This document shows, one piece after another, positions 4,170 to 6,757 of a stretch of 6,757 nt of DNA. The position numbers were made by a program, and so were the translations under genes. Position 1 is the first letter of the stretch; each line of letters starts with the position of its first letter. Under the pieces are notes generated by a model. It did no database searches. It was not told where the DNA came from and was given only the letters and a program-made list of their open reading frames with translations. The stretch lies in contig CAKTPC010000105.1 of NCBI GenBank assembly GCA_934590505.1, positions 1 to 6,757 on the forward strand. The letters run 5' to 3'. Source of the stretch: an uncultured Oscillospiraceae bacterium (GTDB lineage: Bacteria > Bacillota > Clostridia > Oscillospirales > Oscillospiraceae).

Positions 4170-6757
4170 CAGCCCCTCGCTTTCTTCTGCAGCTCAAAGA
4201 GCAGGTTCATCGCCTCGAGAGGGGTGAGCGTGTTGAGGTCGGCGCTCTCTAACATCTGGCGTATCTCGTCCGTGCCGACGTCGGCGAAGCTTATCTGCCC
4301 GTCGTCCGCGTCCGCGGCTCTCGGCAGTGCGCTTATGCCGTCGGCCTCAAGCTCCTTGAGGTAGCCCTTGGCCTTGCTTATCACGGCCTCCGGCAGCCCT
4401 GCGAGCTTTGCGACCTCTATGCCGTAGCTGTCGTCCGCTGCGCCGCGCACTATCTTGCGCAGGAACACGAGGTTCCCGCCCTGCTTCTTCGCGCTTATGC
4501 TGTAGTTGCGCACGCCCTGTATCTCGCCCTCAAGCGCGGAAAGCTCATGGTAGTGCGTAGCAAACATAGTTTTTGCACCGAGCCTGCGCTTGTCCGCGCA
4601 GTATTCCAGCACCGCGCGGGCTATCGCCATCCCATCGAAGGTCGAGGTGCCGCGGCCTATCTCGTCGAGGATCAGGAGGGATGCGGCGGTCGCGTGCTTG
4701 AGGATCGAGGCCATCTCGCTCATCTCAACCATGAAAGTGGACTGCCCTGAAGCCAGATCATCGGACGCTCCTATGCGGGTAAAGACCCTGTCGACTATGC
4801 CTATCGTCGCGCTCTTTGCCGGGACGAAGGAGCCTATCTGCGCCATCAGCACGATGAGCGCCGTCTGGCGCATGTAGGTGGATTTACCTGCCATGTTCGG
4901 GCCTGTGACTATCGCAGCGCGGTCGTCGCTGTCGTTGAGGTAGGTATCGTTCGGGACGAAGAGCACGTCCTTCATTGCCTGCTCGACGACCGGGTGCCGC
5001 CCCTGGATTATCTGCAGCTCGCGCGAGGTGTCGACCTCGGGCATCGTGTAGTTGCTGCGCACGGCGGTCTCGGCGAGGGAGCAGAGCGCGTCGAGCCGCG
5101 CCACGGCGTCCGCCGCGGCCTGTACGCGGTCGACCTTTTCCGCCACGCTCAGGCGCACCTCGGTGAAGTACTGGTACTCCAGCTCGTTCACCCTGTCGCG
5201 CGCTGTCAGCAGCGTAGTCTCCAGCTCCTTGAGCTCGGGGGTGAAATAGCGCTCGCTCGAAACAAGCGTCTGCTTGCGTATATACTCCTCCGGGACCTTC
5301 TCAAGCCCCGCGGAATTGGGCACGTCGATGTAATAGCCGAACACGCGGTTGTAGCCGACCTTCAGCTTCTTCGCGCCGGTGCGCTGGCGCTCGCGCGTCT
5401 CCAGCTCCTGCACCATCTGCGCGCCGTTGTCGCGTATGTTGCGCAGCCGGTCTACCTCCTCGGAATAGCCCGTGCGCAGCACGCCGCCCTCGCGCACGGA
5501 AAACGGCGGCTCGTCGCATATCGCGCGGTCTATCTCCGCGCGCATATCGTCAAGCGCGTCCATCCCGGCGATGCTTTTGAGCTCCGCGCTCTCAAACGGG
5601 GCGAGCAGCTCCTTGAGCCGCGGCAGCACCGCCGCGCAGTTCGACAGCGAGCGCAGGTCGCGCCCGCCGGCCGTGCCGTATACCGCGCGGCCCACAAGCC
5701 GCTGCATATCCGTTATCTCGCGCAGCACCGCCATCAGCTCTCCGCGCGCGACATTGTTTGAGTACAGCTCATTTACCGCCGTGAGTCGGCGCTTTATCGC
5801 CACTGCCGACAGCAGCGGCCTCTCCACCCATGAGCGCAGCATGCGCCCGCCCATCGGGGTCTTGGTCTTATCCAGCACCCACAGCAGCGAGCCTTTCTTT
5901 TCCCCGCTGCGCAGGGATTCCGTCAGCTCAAGGTTGCGGCGCGTGACCCAGTCGAGCTCCATGTACCGCCCGCCGTAGAACACGTCGAGCCGGTTTATGT
6001 GGCTGATGTCGAATTTCTGCGTCTCCTTTATGTAGCCGAGCAGCGCCCCCGCCGCGCAGACCGCGCCGGGCTGCCCGTCAAGGCCGCACTGGTCGATGTC
6101 CGTGAAGCCGAACTGCCTGCACAGCAGCACCGACGCCGGGAGATATTCAAAGCTATCCGCCGCGCTCTCCGGCATGGCCTCAAGCTTCCGCGTGACGAAC
6201 TCGTATATATGCTCGTTTTCCTTTGCGCCGGGGGAGAGGATGACCTCGCGCGGGGCGAAGCGGCCAAGCTCGTTTATGATGTGGCTCGCCGCGTCCCCGT
6301 CAAAAGCCGCGCAGCAGAACTCGCCCGTGGACACGTCGCAGAACGCGACGCCGCCCTCGCGCGCGGCGAGATACACCGCGCCTATATAGGTGCTCTTGCC
6401 CTCTTCGAGCATTGAGCTTTCCGTCACCGTGCCGGGCGTGATTATGCGTATGACGTCCCTCTGCACAAGACCCTTTGCAAGCGCCGGGTCCTCCGTCTGC
6501 TCGCAGATAGCCACCTTGTAGCCCTTGGCGATGAGCCGCGCAATGTAGGCCTCGGCGCTGTGGTACGGCACTCCGCACATCGGCGTGCGCTCGTCGGGGT
6601 CCTCAACGGAACGGTCGCGCGTCGTCAGCGCGAGGTCAAGCTCGCGCGAGGCGATCTTCGCGTCGTCGTTGAACATCTCGTAAAAGTCGCCGAGACGGAA
6701 GAACAGCAGGCAGTCCTGATGCTGCTGTTTTATTTCGTTGTACTGCTTTTTCATGGG
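4169..6757 (-). CDS. mutS: DNA mismatch repair protein MutS (5' end probably just outside the window)
   Basis: MutS binds mismatches and small loops and, with ATP, recruits downstream repair factors. Counting from the ATG at 6754 the protein is 861 residues. The mismatch-reading motif GDFYEMF is at 22-28 (Phe24 stacks on the mispaired base, Glu26 contacts it). The connector, lever and clamp regions follow, including KVGYNRVFGYYIDVPNS (465-481). The ATPase domain has Walker A TGPNMAGKST (617-626), GASDDLASGQSTFMVEMSEM (662-681), Walker B LLILDEIG (693-700), GRGTSTFDG (700-708) and the His loop FATHYHEL (731-738). QISFA (820-824) resembles the beta-clamp binding motif of other MutS proteins, and TPLEAMNLLFEL (844-855) is the usual C-terminal helix. 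Most MutS proteins have a few more residues, ending in a Pro, before the Met-x-x-Tyr corresponding to MKKQY. The codon before this ATG is CCC (Pro), so the true start is likely beyond the edge. It is the first visible gene of a coupled operon with the CPBP gene and trmO. Confidence 0.97.
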   Translation of the reverse strand, partial: PMKKQYNEIKQQHQDCLLFFRLGDFYEMFNDDAKIASRELDLALTTRDRSVEDPDERTPMCGVPYHSAEAYIARLIAKGYKVAICEQTEDPALAKGLVQRDVIRIITPGTVTESSMLEEGKSTYIGAVYLAAREGGVAFCDVSTGEFCCAAFDGDAASHIINELGRFAPREVILSPGAKENEHIYEFVTRKLEAMPESAADSFEYLPASVLLCRQFGFTDIDQCGLDGQPGAVCAAGALLGYIKETQKFDISHINRLDVFYGGRYMELDWVTRRNLELTESLRSGEKKGSLLWVLDKTKTPMGGRMLRSWVERPLLSAVAIKRRLTAVNELYSNNVARGELMAVLREITDMQRLVGRAVYGTAGGRDLRSLSNCAAVLPRLKELLAPFESAELKSIAGMDALDDMRAEIDRAICDEPPFSVREGGVLRTGYSEEVDRLRNIRDNGAQMVQELETRERQRTGAKKLKVGYNRVFGYYIDVPNSAGLEKVPEEYIRKQTLVSSERYFTPELKELETTLLTARDRVNELEYQYFTEVRLSVAEKVDRVQAAADAVARLDALCSLAETAVRSNYTMPEVDTSRELQIIQGRHPVVEQAMKDVLFVPNDTYLNDSDDRAAIVTGPNMAGKSTYMRQTALIVLMAQIGSFVPAKSATIGIVDRVFTRIGASDDLASGQSTFMVEMSEMASILKHATAASLLILDEIGRGTSTFDGMAIARAVLEYCADKRRLGAKTMFATHYHELSALEGEIQGVRNYSISAKKQGGNLVFLRKIVRGAADDSYGIEVAKLAGLPEAVISKAKGYLKELEADGISALPRAADADDGQISFADVGTDEIRQMLESADLNTLTPLEAMNLLFELQKKARG

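Noticed and set aside
4994..5761. Open frame of 255 codons on the + strand inside mutS
   Set aside because: Rich in Arg, Ala, His and Leu, with no motif; it is the reverse of conserved MutS clamp and lever sequence.

Overview
The window looks like chromosomal DNA from a fairly high-GC member of the Clostridia, probably the Oscillospirales or a relative. I infer this from the strong GGAG-type ribosome binding sites, the gene set, and a GC-rich codon pattern that nonetheless keeps ATA isoleucine codons in every gene. No species can be named from the sequence alone. There are no mobile elements, CRISPR arrays, tRNAs, rRNAs or recognisable defence genes. Most of the DNA is housekeeping: rRNA modification, tRNA modification and mismatch repair, plus two membrane proteins.

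Left part (1-2692). A gene cut by the left edge reads leftward from position 107; only its first 35 codons are present and its function is not recognised. A divergent intergenic region of about 120 bases separates it from rsmE (228-959, + strand), which encodes the 16S rRNA m3U1498 methyltransferase, and holds a good sigma-70-type promoter candidate for rsmE. A strong 12-bp hairpin lies between rsmE and the next + strand gene (1025-2692). That gene encodes a 555-residue polytopic membrane protein of the GT-C / PMT-like glycosyltransferase type and lacks a visible Shine-Dalgarno.

Middle (2693-2766). The glycosyltransferase gene converges on the leftward operon. The gap holds two hairpins: a bulged one just after the glycosyltransferase stop codon, and a perfect 17-bp one that reaches into the last codons of trmO and probably terminates transcription in both directions.

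Right part (2767-6757, - strand). Transcription runs right to left through mutS (5' end probably just outside the window), a CPBP-family intramembrane protease and trmO. The junctions are TGATG (1-base overlap) and ATGA (4-base overlap), so the three genes almost certainly form one translationally coupled operon. MutS recognises mismatches, TrmO methylates t6A37 in tRNA, and the CPBP protein is a membrane endopeptidase of unknown substrate. The usual partner mutL does not follow mutS.

I did not find an undescribed biological system. The most unusual points are the mutS-CPBP-trmO coupling and the hairpins placed against stop codons, one of which holds the trmO stop codon in its loop.
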